The notes: generated by a model from the letters alone, not told the origin. Counted from the stretch's first letter, positions 1 to 9,174 are shown. The stretch: DNA of 64,000 bases from Bacillota bacterium (GCA_023412715.1 JAEZCC010000026.1:3312-67311); one strand, 5' to 3'. Program-made: numbers and translations.

Positions 1-58
1 AAAGGGGCGGGCCTGTTTTCTGTGCCTTCGGCCGTTTCTCTTTGCCTGCCGGGCGCTT

Positions 59-919
59 TCACAGAAGCTTGCTCGTGATGGAGTGCGCGGTCTGTTTTTT
101 ATTGTAGTCGCACATGGTGTAGTTGTTCCGGAAAAACTCCGTGTAAAGCACGTCCAGCAGATAAAGCTGCGCCACTTTGGCCGAAAGCGAGCTGCCCTGG
201 AAGGGCCCCTCGTTTGCGCCGCACAGCAGGACGACGTCCGCGTACGCCGTGAGCGGCGACTCCGCGAACCTGGTGATGCAGGCCGTCTTGGCGTGGTTCT
301 GCTTTGCGCGCTGCAGAACGTCGATGGTGTCTTTCGTCGAGCCGGAATAAGAGAACGCGACGGCCAGGTCGTCCTTCCCCAGCAGGGCGGAGGCCATGGC
401 CTGCATGTGGTTGTCCCCGGCGCACATGACGTTGGGCAGAATGCCGGCGAATTTGATCTTCGCCTCCAGCGCCATTACGCCGGAAGAACCCACCCCGAAA
501 AAATAAATCAGCTTGGCCTCTTTCATCATTTCGACCGTCTTCTGAATGTCCTGCGGCTTAATCATCTCGAGCGTCTGGTTCAGTGCGGCGATATCCGTGC
601 TCAGAAGCTTCCGGCAGACCTCGTCGGTGGAATCGCTGATTGCGACCTCGTCGGAGAGGGTGAGGGCGCTGGCGTTCTCGCTTCCGCTGATGGACTGCGC
701 CAGCAGCATCTTGAAGTCCTGGTAGCCGCTCAGGCGCAGGGTCTTGCAGAAGCGGAAAATGGTCGTGTCGCCCACGCCGCATTTTTCGGCCAGATCGGTG
801 ATGGACATATACAGGATGTCGCGGGAATGCTGCATCACGAAATCGGCGACCTTGTGCTCCGCTTTGGTAAAGGATCGGCTGCTTTCCTGGATTCTGGTAA
901 AGATATCGTTGGGCTTCAT
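59..919 (-). CDS. RpiR/MurR-family transcriptional regulator with SIS domain
   Basis: A 286-residue regulator. Residues 1-77 form the RpiR winged helix-turn-helix (AEKCGVGDTTIFRFCKTL), and residues about 120-255 form a sugar-isomerase (SIS) fold with the phosphosugar-binding signatures FFGVGSSG and AFSYSGSTKDT. Family members sense phosphosugars and usually control amino-sugar catabolism. The start was placed at 919 because the HTH begins there and because it forms an ATGA overlap with the upstream ROK gene, which implies translational coupling. The neighbouring ManNAc-type genes suggest that a ManNAc-6-P or GlcNAc-6-P effector controls the divergent transport operon; the effector is inference. 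Confidence 0.92.
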   Translation of the reverse strand: MKPNDIFTRIQESSRSFTKAEHKVADFVMQHSRDILYMSITDLAEKCGVGDTTIFRFCKTLRLSGYQDFKMLLAQSISGSENASALTLSDEVAISDSTDEVCRKLLSTDIAALNQTLEMIKPQDIQKTVEMMKEAKLIYFFGVGSSGVMALEAKIKFAGILPNVMCAGDNHMQAMASALLGKDDLAVAFSYSGSTKDTIDVLQRAKQNHAKTACITRFAESPLTAYADVVLLCGANEGPFQGSSLSAKVAQLYLLDVLYTEFFRNNYTMCDYNKKQTAHSITSKLL

Positions 920-1821
920 TTCGAGTCCCTTCTTCCTGTAAGCTGGGCCTGCGCGAGAGAAATCATCCCCTGCAGCCCCGCCGTATTCCCCAGAGACGCT
1001 TGTTTGACTGCGACGTTCCAGTAGCTCTTCATCAGATGCTTCCGGATGTTTTTCTCGATATAGTCGTGAATCAGCGGCTCGTTCATGATGCCGCCGCCCA
1101 GAATGATGCACGGGGGGTTGAAGATGTGCGTCAGAGAGACAAGCCCCCACAAGACTTCGTCCATCCATCCGGTCACCGCTTCCCTGACCGCGGCGTTCCG
1201 GCCGAGCTCGGCGAAGATTTCCCGCCCGTTCAGCGTCAGGCCGCTGCGCTCCCTGACGGCGCGGACGAGCGCCGTGGTGGAGGCGTACGCCTCGTAGCAG
1301 CCGCGGTTCCCGCAGGTGCAGGGCCGCCCCCCTGCGTGGGTGATGAGGTGGCCCATCTCCGCCGCCGAGCAGGAGCTGCCGTAGTAGATTTTTTTGTCGA
1401 TCACGATGGCGCCGCCGATCCCCGTGCCGTAGGTCAGGCAGAGAAAATCCGAATAGTCCTTCCCGGCCCCGAATGCCGCCTCGCCCAAAGCCGCCGCGTT
1501 GACGTCGTTTTCGACGAGCACGGGGACATGGAAGGCGCCCTCCAGAATTTCTTTGACCCTTGTCCCTGTATAACCGGGGATGTTGTCGGTAGCATAAAGA
1601 ATGGTCCCGCTCACCGGATCGACCTGGCCGGCCGTGCTGACCGCGACGGCGTCGAAGCCGCTCATGGCAGAGAGGATTCCGCCCACCTTTTCCAGAACGG
1701 TGCCGCCCTGGCCGATGCCGGTGGGGATTTCGCGCACAAGGTCTTTTTGGAATGCGCGCGGGCCGCGGTACAGGCAATATTTGATCGCCGTGCCGCCGAT
1801 GTCAAATGCCGCGATATTCAA
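916..1821 (-). CDS. ROK-family sugar kinase, probable N-acetylmannosamine/hexosamine kinase
   Basis: A 301-residue ROK kinase. It has the N-terminal phosphate loop DIGGTAIK, the central LTYGTGIGGAI signature, and the zinc-binding CTCGNRGCYEAY motif preceded by the GH pair of the ROK signature (EMGHLITH). ROK kinases phosphorylate glucose, GlcNAc or ManNAc in the cytoplasm. Because a NanE-type ManNAc-6-P epimerase lies in the divergent operon, ManNAc is the most economical substrate, but the motifs do not distinguish ManNAc from glucose. It is the first gene of the minus-strand pair with the RpiR regulator. Confidence 0.9.
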   Translation of the reverse strand: MNIAAFDIGGTAIKYCLYRGPRAFQKDLVREIPTGIGQGGTVLEKVGGILSAMSGFDAVAVSTAGQVDPVSGTILYATDNIPGYTGTRVKEILEGAFHVPVLVENDVNAAALGEAAFGAGKDYSDFLCLTYGTGIGGAIVIDKKIYYGSSCSAAEMGHLITHAGGRPCTCGNRGCYEAYASTTALVRAVRERSGLTLNGREIFAELGRNAAVREAVTGWMDEVLWGLVSLTHIFNPPCIILGGGIMNEPLIHDYIEKNIRKHLMKSYWNVAVKQASLGNTAGLQGMISLAQAQLTGRRDSK

Positions 1822-1857
1822 GCTGCGGGCACCTCCGAAGAAGAATTCTACTCCTAT

Positions 1858-1883
1858 TTTATACCAAAAAAAAATTTTTTCAA
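1858..1883 (-). promoter_or_regulatory. Promoter of the ROK-RpiR pair
   Basis: Read on the minus strand, a TTGAAA element (1883-1878) is followed by an A/T run and then TGG-TATAAA (1866-1858), an extended -10. The 14-base spacer to TATAAA is short; TAAAAT at 1861-1856 gives 16. The block TTGAAAAAA-T-run-TGG-TATA closely resembles the divergent promoter at 2342-2369, so both may be bound by the same regulator. Confidence 0.5.
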
Positions 1884-2315
1884 TACGCGGGTTTCAAGAT
1901 TGCGTGAAAAAATTTTTCCAATTGAACGAAAGATGACGGGAAGGAAAGTTCGCCGCACAAAGCCAAAACCATGAAATGAAATATAGCTTGAAAATAAATG
2001 CTGATTACTGTTTAAATTATGATTTAAATGCAATAAATCATGAAAATAAGAATATTAAGAAAGAGAATAATTCAGATAATAATTTGAGGGATTGTCTTCC
2101 CGGCTGCCGCAAAAAGTTCTTTTCAGGCAATCGGCCGCCCGAAATTGCAAAAACTGTGAAAAGAATGCTGAAAAGCCGCAGACTTAAGAAAATAACAGAA
2201 AAAAACAGAAAATTTTTTTATTATTAGGGATCGCGTTTATTATTCTCAAAAATTACAATCAAAATGCAGCATAATAGTAATTATAATATTTTTACTATTG
2301 TGCAAAATGACTTTA
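1884..2315. other. AT-rich divergent intergenic region, no gene recognised
   Basis: This stretch is strikingly A/T-rich compared with the G+C-rich genes on both sides. An 83-codon open frame at 1976-2227 has low-complexity Lys/Asn-rich content, no ribosome binding site and no recognisable motif, so I do not call it. An imperfect TGAAAAAATTTTTCC palindrome at 1905-1919 may be a regulator site. Confidence 0.6.
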
Positions 2316-2369
2316 TTTTGAAAAATATTTTCAAAAATAGATTGAAAAAAATTTTTTTTGTGGTATATT
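2316..2369 (+). promoter_or_regulatory. Promoter and palindromic operator of the ManNAc-type transport operon
   Basis: A perfect inverted repeat, TTTTGAAAA-ATA-TTTTCAAAA (2316-2336), lies directly upstream of a promoter with -35 TTGAAA (2342-2347), a 16-base spacer and an extended -10 TGG-TATATT (2361-2369). The position suits a regulator site, and the adjacent RpiR protein is the obvious candidate. The expected start of transcription is near 2376. Confidence 0.65.
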
Positions 2370-2384
2370 GAATGCGGAAGAACC

Positions 2385-2414
2385 GGTGGCCCGGGAAGTT
2401 CCGTCCGGGACACC
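2385..2414 (+). other. Hairpin in the 5' leader of the transport operon
   Basis: GGTG-g-CCCGG pairs with CCGGG-a-CACC around a ten-base loop, giving nine pairs and one mismatch between the predicted transcription start and the ribosome binding site. There is no T-run, so it is more likely an mRNA 5'-end stabiliser than a terminator. Confidence 0.5.
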
Positions 2415-2441
2415 GCCAAATTACATAATGGAGGAAAGGTT

Positions 2442-3767
2442 ATGAAAAGAAGTATTTTCAGAAACGCGGTGGCGTTTGCCCTTGCAGCCGTGATGCTGGC
2501 CTCGGCTGCCGGATGCTCCAACAGCGGTTCCGGTTCCAGTTCGGCGGCTTCCGCCGCACAGTCCGCGGCGGCGCCTGCCCAGAAGACGAAGATTGTTTTC
2601 TGGCACCTGTGGACCGGCGACGAAGCGAAGGTCATCAACGCGGCGGCGGCGGCCTACAACAAGCAGAGCGACAAATATGAGGTGCAGGCTCTTTCCGTAC
2701 CGGATTCCCAGAAGATCATGACGGCCATTTCGGCCGGCAACGGGCCCGACGTCTCCGACGATTTCAGCAGCGACGTGGGCAAATTCGCCGGTTCCGGCAT
2801 TCTGAACCCGCTGGACGATTACATCAAGCAGACGAACTACGACGTCAGCGACTTTATCCCCGCGGCGCTTCAGTCCTGCATGATGGACGGCAAGACCTAC
2901 GGCCTGCCGATCAGCATCAACCTGGAGGCCCTCTATTACAACAAGACCCTGCTGAAAAAGGCAGGCTACAGCAACCCGCCTGAAACGCTGGAAGACATGT
3001 ACGACATGGCGGTCAAGACGACCGAAGTCAATAAAGACGGCACGCTGAACGTCTGCGGCTTCCCGGACTTCCCGACCGTTTATTACCTCAGCAACTTCAC
3101 GACCGCTGCGGGCGGCGGCTGGTACACCAAAGACGACAAGCCGGCGCCGGCAGACGACGCGGGCAACACCATGGCCCTCAAGCTCGCGAGGGACTACCGC
3201 CAGAAGTTCGGCCTTGCAAATGTCGTTAAATTCGAATCCGGCGGCAAATACCTGGATCCGACGGACCCGTTCCTGACCGGCAAGCAGACCTTCCGCGTCG
3301 ACGGCTCCTGGATGGGCAAGAATATTAAGGAAACCTTCAAGTCCGACGTCGACTACGGCGTGACCTACATCCCGTACCCGAAGGACAAACCGGAGCTGAA
3401 GGGCAGGGGCCTGATGTCCTCCTCCATGATCTACATTACGTCCAACTCCAAGAACAAAGACGGCGCTTGGGACTTCATCTCGTGGTTCGCCGGCAAGGAA
3501 GGCCAGATCCAGTCTACCATCGCGAACAACGGCTTCCCGTCCAGAACGTCGCTGCTGACCAACGAAACGTTCCTGAAGGGCTACGACGTCAGCTTCTATG
3601 TCGAGCTTGCGCAGAACAAGAACCTCACCTACAACCCGAACGGCCCCAAGAACGGCGAATATGACACAATGGTCAACGACCAGACGGAGCTGTGCATGAA
3701 CCTGAAGCAGGATATCCCGACGACCCTGAAAAACATCCATGACAAGGGCGCTTCCATTTTAGGCTGA
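2442..3767 (+). CDS. Carbohydrate ABC transporter substrate-binding lipoprotein
   Basis: A 441-residue family 1 extracellular solute-binding protein. It has a lipoprotein signal peptide with lipobox ending at Cys25 (SAAGC), then a Ser/Ala-rich linker, and a mature domain that opens with IVFWHLWTGDE, typical of this family. The start at 2442 follows GGAGGAAAGG at a normal distance. It is the first gene of an operon with two permeases. The ligand cannot be read from the sequence; the kinase and epimerase nearby point to a ManNAc-containing sugar. No ATPase is encoded nearby. Confidence 0.9.
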   Translation: MKRSIFRNAVAFALAAVMLASAAGCSNSGSGSSSAASAAQSAAAPAQKTKIVFWHLWTGDEAKVINAAAAAYNKQSDKYEVQALSVPDSQKIMTAISAGNGPDVSDDFSSDVGKFAGSGILNPLDDYIKQTNYDVSDFIPAALQSCMMDGKTYGLPISINLEALYYNKTLLKKAGYSNPPETLEDMYDMAVKTTEVNKDGTLNVCGFPDFPTVYYLSNFTTAAGGGWYTKDDKPAPADDAGNTMALKLARDYRQKFGLANVVKFESGGKYLDPTDPFLTGKQTFRVDGSWMGKNIKETFKSDVDYGVTYIPYPKDKPELKGRGLMSSSMIYITSNSKNKDGAWDFISWFAGKEGQIQSTIANNGFPSRTSLLTNETFLKGYDVSFYVELAQNKNLTYNPNGPKNGEYDTMVNDQTELCMNLKQDIPTTLKNIHDKGASILG

Positions 3768-3779
3768 GCATTCCTTCCC

Positions 3780-3826
3780 GTGATGATATGCAGCCTTTCC
3801 GCCTGCATATCATCACCCCTGTTTTT
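3780..3826 (+). terminator. Intercistronic hairpin after the binding-protein gene
   Basis: A perfect 14-base stem, GTGATGATATGCAG (3780-3793) against CTGCATATCATCAC (3803-3816), is followed by CCCTGTTTTT. It separates the binding-protein gene from the first permease. Such a site would give partial termination or protect the upstream mRNA so that binding protein exceeds permease. Confidence 0.75.
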
Positions 3827-3860
3827 AAAATGGCAGCGGAAAAAGCAAGGAGGTAAGGAC

Positions 3861-4817
3861 ATGCGAAAATCTGCCGCAGAGCAAACGGCGAAGAGGCGCG
3901 GCCTGAATCTGACAAAGAACAGCGCCCGGGCCGGCCTGTTATTTGCGTTGCCGTGGATCGTAGGATTCCTGATTTTTGGATTGTACCCGATTTGCGTTTC
4001 TATCTATTACAGCATGACGAGCTTTAATCTCTTTCAGTCGCCGACATGGGTGGGCCTCGCAAATTATCAGGAATTGTTTACGGACGAAAAATTTTTCAAG
4101 AGCCTTTTGAATACCTTTTACATGGTCATCGTCGGCACGCCGGTCAGTTTAATCGGCGGTTTGCTGCTGGCCGTGCTGCTGAACCAGAAAATTAAGGGGA
4201 TGCCTGTTTTCAGGACGATCTTTTATCTGCCGAGCATTGTCCCGATTGTCGCGTCGTCCCTTTTGTGGCTGTGGATTCTGAACCCGCAGTACGGGCTGAT
4301 AAACAGCCTGCTGCAAGTATTCGGGGTTTCGGGGCCGAACTGGCTCATGGACCCGAATTATACGAAACCCTCGCTGATTATCATGGGCCTGTGGGGCGTC
4401 GGCAACGTCATGATTATCTTCCTGGCCTCGCTGCAGGACGTGCCGAGGTCGCTGTATGAGGCCGCGGAGATGGACGGCGCGAACTCCGTCCAGCAGTTTC
4501 TGCACATCACGCTGCCCGGCATCACGCCCGTGATCTTTTTCCAGCTGATTATGAGCATCATCAATTATTTTCAGTATTTTACGCAGGCGTACATGATGAT
4601 AGGCGGGTCGACCGGGGGCAGCGGCGGCAACCTGGTCAGCGGCGGAGCGGAAAACTCCCTGCTGTTTTACTCGCTGTACCTCTTCCAGAACGCGTTCGGC
4701 TACTTCAAGATGGGTAAGGCCTCCGCAATGGCGTGGATTCTGTTCCTTGTCGTTGTTGCCGTGACGGCGCTTATCTTCAAGACACAGGACAGGTGGGTTA
4801 GCTATGGCGACGAATGA
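3861..4817 (+). CDS. Sugar ABC transporter permease (MalF/UgpA type)
   Basis: A 318-residue inner-membrane permease with about six hydrophobic spans starting around residue 25 (LLFALPWIVGFLIFGLYP). The EAA loop reads EAAEMDGANSVQQFLHITLP, the contact site for the transport ATPase. The start at 3861 was chosen because AAGGAGGTAAGGAC precedes it; the longer open frame upstream runs through the hairpin. It overlaps the next permease by 14 bases. Confidence 0.93.
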   Translation: MRKSAAEQTAKRRGLNLTKNSARAGLLFALPWIVGFLIFGLYPICVSIYYSMTSFNLFQSPTWVGLANYQELFTDEKFFKSLLNTFYMVIVGTPVSLIGGLLLAVLLNQKIKGMPVFRTIFYLPSIVPIVASSLLWLWILNPQYGLINSLLQVFGVSGPNWLMDPNYTKPSLIIMGLWGVGNVMIIFLASLQDVPRSLYEAAEMDGANSVQQFLHITLPGITPVIFFQLIMSIINYFQYFTQAYMMIGGSTGGSGGNLVSGGAENSLLFYSLYLFQNAFGYFKMGKASAMAWILFLVVVAVTALIFKTQDRWVSYGDE

Positions 4818-5664
4818 GAGAACGCGGAGCAGCATCAAGCGCTCCCGGACGATTACGAAGATCATTGTCTATATCCTGATTGCCGCTCTCGCAATCCTGT
4901 TTTTCTATCCGTTTCTATGGATGCTCTTCACCTCGCTGAAAACGACGAAAGAAATTTACCAGGTGCCCGCCACGACCTTCCCGCACCAGCTTACCTTCGA
5001 CAACTACGCGGCGGCCGTCACCAAAATGCCGTTCCTGCGCTACACCGTCAATACGGTCGTCATCACGGTGCTCAGCGTCGTCGGCATGGTCATTTCCTCT
5101 TCGATGGTGGCCTACTCCGTTTCCAAAATCAAGTGGAGGGGCGGCAAGATTATTTTCCCAATCATCATAGGCACCATGATGATTCCGTACCAGGTCACCA
5201 TGATTCCGCTCTATATGATTTTCACGAAGCTGAACCTCGTCGGCACCATCGTGCCGCTGGTGCTGCCCTGCTTTTTCGGCGGCGCGTACTACATTTTCCT
5301 TCTGAGGCAGTTTTTCAAGACGATTCCGAACTCCCTGCTTGAGGCGGCGAAAATCGACGGCGCCGGGGAGGGCACCATCTTCGTCAAGATTATGCTGCCG
5401 CTGTGCAAGCCGGCCCTGACCTCCGTCGCGATTTTCACGTTCCTTGCGACGTGGTCCGATTTCCTCGGCCCGCTGCTTTATTTGAACAAGGAAGAATCCT
5501 ATACGCTCTCCCTCGGCCTGCAGGCGTTCATGCAGACGCATTACGTCGAGTGGGGGCCCCTGATGGCCGCGTCCGCGATCTTCACGGTTCCGATCGTCAT
5601 CCTGTTCTTCTTCGCCCAGTCGTATTTCATCGAGGGCATCACCGTGACCGGCATGAAGGGCTGA
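4804..5664 (+). CDS. Sugar ABC transporter permease (MalG/UgpE type)
   Basis: A 286-residue permease of the MalG class. It has an N-terminal span (IIVYILIAALAILFFYPFLW), the TSLKTTKE segment common in this class, and the EAA loop EAAKIDGAGEGTIFVKIMLP. It overlaps the preceding permease gene and so is probably translationally coupled. With the 2442 and 3861 products it forms the importer, lacking only a cytoplasmic ATPase. Confidence 0.93.
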   Translation: MATNERTRSSIKRSRTITKIIVYILIAALAILFFYPFLWMLFTSLKTTKEIYQVPATTFPHQLTFDNYAAAVTKMPFLRYTVNTVVITVLSVVGMVISSSMVAYSVSKIKWRGGKIIFPIIIGTMMIPYQVTMIPLYMIFTKLNLVGTIVPLVLPCFFGGAYYIFLLRQFFKTIPNSLLEAAKIDGAGEGTIFVKIMLPLCKPALTSVAIFTFLATWSDFLGPLLYLNKEESYTLSLGLQAFMQTHYVEWGPLMAASAIFTVPIVILFFFAQSYFIEGITVTGMKG

Positions 5665-5699
5665 GCGCCGGCCGCAACGCAGAAAGGAAGAATCCGTCC

Positions 5700-7262
5700 A
5701 TGACGAATATTCTCTATGTGCCGCTGGACGAACGGGCGTGCAACTATTCGTTCCCCCGGAAGCTCGCCCAGATGACGGAGGGCATCCGGCTGCTCGTGCC
5801 GCCTTACGGCGATATGGGCCGCCTGAAAACCCCGGCCAATTACGGCAGAATCTGGGAATGGCTTTTTGAAAACGCACCGCGGTGCGACTATGCGATTCTT
5901 TCCGTCGACACGCTCGTTTACGGCAACATCATCAATTCCAGAACGCACCACCGCACGTGCGGCGAGTGCCGCGACACCCTCGAAAACTTCAGAAGGCTGA
6001 AGCAAAGCAGCCCGAATCTCAAAATTCACGCCTTCAGCCTGGCCGCAAGGGTCGCGGCGTACAACGACGCGCACGAGGATCCCGATTACTGGGCGACGCA
6101 GGGCAGGAGCATCTGGCGCTACGCGTACCTGACGGACAAAATTTCACGCGGGCACGCGGACGGCGCGGAAGAGCGGGAGCGGGACGGGCTGAAAGCGGCC
6201 ATCCCACCCGACGTTCTGGACGATTTTCTCGAAAGAAGAAAAGTCGACCGCTTTACGAACCTCTATTGCGTGGACCTTGTGAAAGACGGCGTGTTCGACG
6301 TGCTGACCGTGCCGAAGGACGACACGGCGGAGTACGGCTACGCCGCCATGGATCAGAGCGCCATTGCGAAAAAGGTGCGCGAAGAGCGGGTGATGGACCG
6401 CGTCCTCGTCTACCCGGGCGCGGACGAGGTGGGCTGCGTGCTGTTCGCGCGCGTCTTCAACCTTATTAAGGGGTACGCCCCGCGCGTCTATGTGCGCTAT
6501 TCCTCCACGCTGGGGCCGACCATCGTGCCCAAATACGAAGACCGCCCGCTCCACGAGAGCATCAAGGCGCAGATCACTTCCGCGGGCGGAATCTGTGAGG
6601 ACAACACCGACCACGCGGACTGCATGCTGGCGGTGAACGCGCCGGGGAAAACCATGATCGAGTCCTCGGAGCAGTACACGAAGGATCTCTCTTTTACCAG
6701 CCATATCAACATGCACGAGTTCCTGCGGTATATCGGTTATTTCGCCGACCATTACCGCAAGGCGGTCGGCCTGGCGGAAGTGTCGGTGTGCAACGGCTGC
6801 GAGAATGAATTTATGGACTACGCCCTTCTTTCGGGCGTCCTCGGCAAGGTGCAGAGCGTCGGCGGGTGGAACACCGCGCAGAACACCATAGGCGTCGTTC
6901 TCGCCCAGACCGTCATCGCGGCCTATTACGACCGCTTCGCCTCCGACCCCGGGCGGTTCAGGCTTTCGGAGGAATTCAAGCTTCGCAGCATCGTCTGCGA
7001 CTGGCTTTACCAGTCCAACGTGCTGCACCGCTTTCTGCTGGAGACGGCGGGCGAGATCGACCCTTACGCGCTACGGGACAGCTACGGAAGCGTCAAAGAA
7101 TATTTCGAGCTTCACCTGAAGGAAATGATCGAAGAGAAATTCGGCGGAAGGTACAAGGGCGCCGGCATCGCCGTCCGGAACCTGTCGTTCAGCTGGGACG
7201 GCGTGTTCTACATCGATTTCGACATTGAACTGAACGGGCTGACATTCACGTTTCAGCAGTGA
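5700..7262 (+). CDS. DUF4127-family protein
   Basis: A 520-residue cytoplasmic protein; no signal peptide or membrane span is visible. The N terminus LYVPLDERACNYSFP matches the PLDxRxxN opening I associate with DUF4127, a family of about 500 residues with no assigned activity that I know of. The start at 5700 follows AGAAAGGAAG; the open frame extends 5' only through the permease gene. It lies between the transporter and NanE, so it probably acts on the imported sugar or its phosphate. No catalytic motif of a known enzyme class was recognised. Confidence 0.8.
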   Translation: MTNILYVPLDERACNYSFPRKLAQMTEGIRLLVPPYGDMGRLKTPANYGRIWEWLFENAPRCDYAILSVDTLVYGNIINSRTHHRTCGECRDTLENFRRLKQSSPNLKIHAFSLAARVAAYNDAHEDPDYWATQGRSIWRYAYLTDKISRGHADGAEERERDGLKAAIPPDVLDDFLERRKVDRFTNLYCVDLVKDGVFDVLTVPKDDTAEYGYAAMDQSAIAKKVREERVMDRVLVYPGADEVGCVLFARVFNLIKGYAPRVYVRYSSTLGPTIVPKYEDRPLHESIKAQITSAGGICEDNTDHADCMLAVNAPGKTMIESSEQYTKDLSFTSHINMHEFLRYIGYFADHYRKAVGLAEVSVCNGCENEFMDYALLSGVLGKVQSVGGWNTAQNTIGVVLAQTVIAAYYDRFASDPGRFRLSEEFKLRSIVCDWLYQSNVLHRFLLETAGEIDPYALRDSYGSVKEYFELHLKEMIEEKFGGRYKGAGIAVRNLSFSWDGVFYIDFDIELNGLTFTFQQ

Positions 7263-7302
7263 TCCGAACTGCAATTTATTGGTATTATGGGAGATATATA
7301 GA

Positions 7303-8016
7303 ATGGAAAAAAGCGAAATACTGCAACGAATTCGTCATAAACTGATTGTGTCGTGTCAGGCGCTGAACAATGAGCCGCTCTACAGCCCGTTCATCATGGA
7401 AAGAATGGCGGTCGCCGCCCAGGAAGGCGGAGCCGCCGGGATCCGGGCGAACTCGCCCCAGGATATCAGGGAAATCAAGAAGGCCGTCGGGCTGCCGATC
7501 ATCGGCCTGTACAAGGTCGTGTATGCGGACAGCGAGATCTACATAACGCCCACCATGAAAGAGGTCGACGCCCTGATGGAAGTCGGGGCGGACATCGTCG
7601 CGCTTGACGCGACAAAACGCGTCAGGCCGCACGGCCAGACGCTGGAGGAATTCTTCCGCGCAGTCAAAAAGAAATACCCGGACCAGATGTTCATGGCCGA
7701 CACCTCCTGCTACGAAGAGGGCGTCACGGCGAAGAAGCTCGGCTTCGACATCGTCGGCACGACCATGGCGGGGTATACGGAATACACCAAAAACGTCGTC
7801 CTTCCCGATTTCGACCTGCTGCGCCGGTATGCGGAAACGCTCGGCATGCCGGTCATCGCGGAGGGCGGAATCTGGACGCCGGAGCAGCTCAGGGAAGCGT
7901 TCCGCCTCGGCGCATGGGCGGCGGTCGTCGGCACGGCGATTACGAGGCCGCGGGAGATCACGCGGCATTTTGTCAGGGCGCTGGCGGAGAATCCGGACGA
8001 GCCGCCCAAAGCCTGA
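7303..8016 (+). CDS. nanE: N-acetylmannosamine-6-phosphate 2-epimerase
   Basis: A 237-residue TIM-barrel enzyme that converts ManNAc-6-P to GlcNAc-6-P. Family signatures visible are VSCQALNNEPLYSP near residue 15, GAAGIRANS, the active-site strand ALDATKRVRP with its lysine, ADTSCYEEG, and EGGIWTPEQ near the C terminus. The length is typical. GGGAG nine bases before 7303 sets the start. With the ROK kinase it makes the core of ManNAc catabolism, but no N-acetylneuraminate lyase, NagA or NagB is in the window. Confidence 0.92.
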   Translation: MEKSEILQRIRHKLIVSCQALNNEPLYSPFIMERMAVAAQEGGAAGIRANSPQDIREIKKAVGLPIIGLYKVVYADSEIYITPTMKEVDALMEVGADIVALDATKRVRPHGQTLEEFFRAVKKKYPDQMFMADTSCYEEGVTAKKLGFDIVGTTMAGYTEYTKNVVLPDFDLLRRYAETLGMPVIAEGGIWTPEQLREAFRLGAWAAVVGTAITRPREITRHFVRALAENPDEPPKA

Positions 8017-8103
8017 AGGGGCCGGCGTGCATACGAAAGAATCGCTGGAGGCGCTTCGGAGCAGATAAAATTTTTCAGGGATAATGGAAGGGAGCCCGTC
8101 TGT

Positions 8104-9162
8104 ATGGAAAGGCAGAAAGTGGCCGTAATCGGCTGCGGCACCATCGCAAAATCCGCGCACATTCCGGCCTACATGAAAAATGACAAAGCGGAAATCAAAT
8201 ATTTCTGCGACATCATCCCCGAGCGCGCGCAGGCCATGGCCGACCAGTACGGCTGCGGCACGGCGGTGAAGGATTACCGCGACATTCTAGGCGATCCGGA
8301 GGTCGGCGCGGTCTCCGTCTGCACGCCGAACAACACGCATCCGCAGATTGCAATCGACTTTCTCAAAGCGGGCAAAAACGTCCTCTGCGAAAAGCCGGCG
8401 GCGCGCACGTACGCGGAGGCGCTGGCCATGCAGAAGGCGCAGCGCGAAAGCGGAAAGGTCCTCAACATCGGCGTGGTGAACCGCTTTAACGCCGCGGTCA
8501 ACCGCATCAGGAACATGATCCGGCGGGGAGAGCTCGGCGAGGTCTACCATGTTTACGGCAGCTTCCGCTCCTACCGCAGCATCCCCGGGTGGGGCGGCCC
8601 GTTCACGACGAAGGCCATTGCGGGCGGCGGCGTGCTGATCGACTGGGGCGTGCATTTTCTGGATCTGATGATGTACTGCTGCGGCGACCCTCAGCCCAGG
8701 ACGGTTTCCGGCAAGACCTATTCCAAGCTGGGGAAAAGCCTCGACGACTATGTGTACACCAGCATGTGGGCCGGCCCGCCGAAAAAAGACGGCGTCTACG
8801 ACGTGGAGGACTTCGTGACCGGGTTCATCCGCACCGAAGGCCCGACCATCACCATTAACGGCGCATGGGCGCAGAACATCAACAAAGAGGAAATGTACGT
8901 CGATTTTCTGGGGGACAAAGCCGGGGTCCGCCTGCAGTACGGCGCGAACTTCACCGTGTATTCCACCCGGAACGGCGCGCTGACCGAGACCGTCCCGACC
9001 TTTCAGGCGGAAAACCATTTCGACCGGGAGATCGACGCGTTCCTGGACTGCATCCGTTCGGGCGAAAAGCTTCCCTCCCATATCGATTCCGTCCTGATTA
9101 CCGCAAAGATGATGCAGGCGTTGTACGATTCGTCGGAGCAGGGGAAAGAGATTTCGCTGTAA
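8104..9162 (+). CDS. Gfo/Idh/MocA-family oxidoreductase (first of three)
   Basis: A 352-residue NAD(P)-dependent oxidoreductase. It has an N-terminal Rossmann nucleotide loop IGCGTIAKSAHIP, the cofactor/substrate motif CEKPAART near residue 96, and the C-terminal catalytic signature IDWGVHFLDLMMY with Asp and His of the family. The start follows GGAAGGGAG. The family oxidises or reduces ring hydroxyls of sugars and inositols. Its place after nanE suggests it acts on the same substrate or on a glycoside precursor. Confidence 0.92.
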   Translation: MERQKVAVIGCGTIAKSAHIPAYMKNDKAEIKYFCDIIPERAQAMADQYGCGTAVKDYRDILGDPEVGAVSVCTPNNTHPQIAIDFLKAGKNVLCEKPAARTYAEALAMQKAQRESGKVLNIGVVNRFNAAVNRIRNMIRRGELGEVYHVYGSFRSYRSIPGWGGPFTTKAIAGGGVLIDWGVHFLDLMMYCCGDPQPRTVSGKTYSKLGKSLDDYVYTSMWAGPPKKDGVYDVEDFVTGFIRTEGPTITINGAWAQNINKEEMYVDFLGDKAGVRLQYGANFTVYSTRNGALTETVPTFQAENHFDREIDAFLDCIRSGEKLPSHIDSVLITAKMMQALYDSSEQGKEISL

Positions 9163-9174
9163 GGAGAGATACGG

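Noticed and set aside
1976..2227. 83-codon open frame in the divergent intergenic region
   Set aside because: Low-complexity Lys/Asn-rich text, no ribosome binding site, no motif, and the region is A/T-rich regulatory DNA.
2246..3740. Long antisense frames over the binding-protein gene, and similar long antisense frames over most genes
   Set aside because: High G+C third positions create long shadow frames; the opposite-strand product in each case has clear family motifs.
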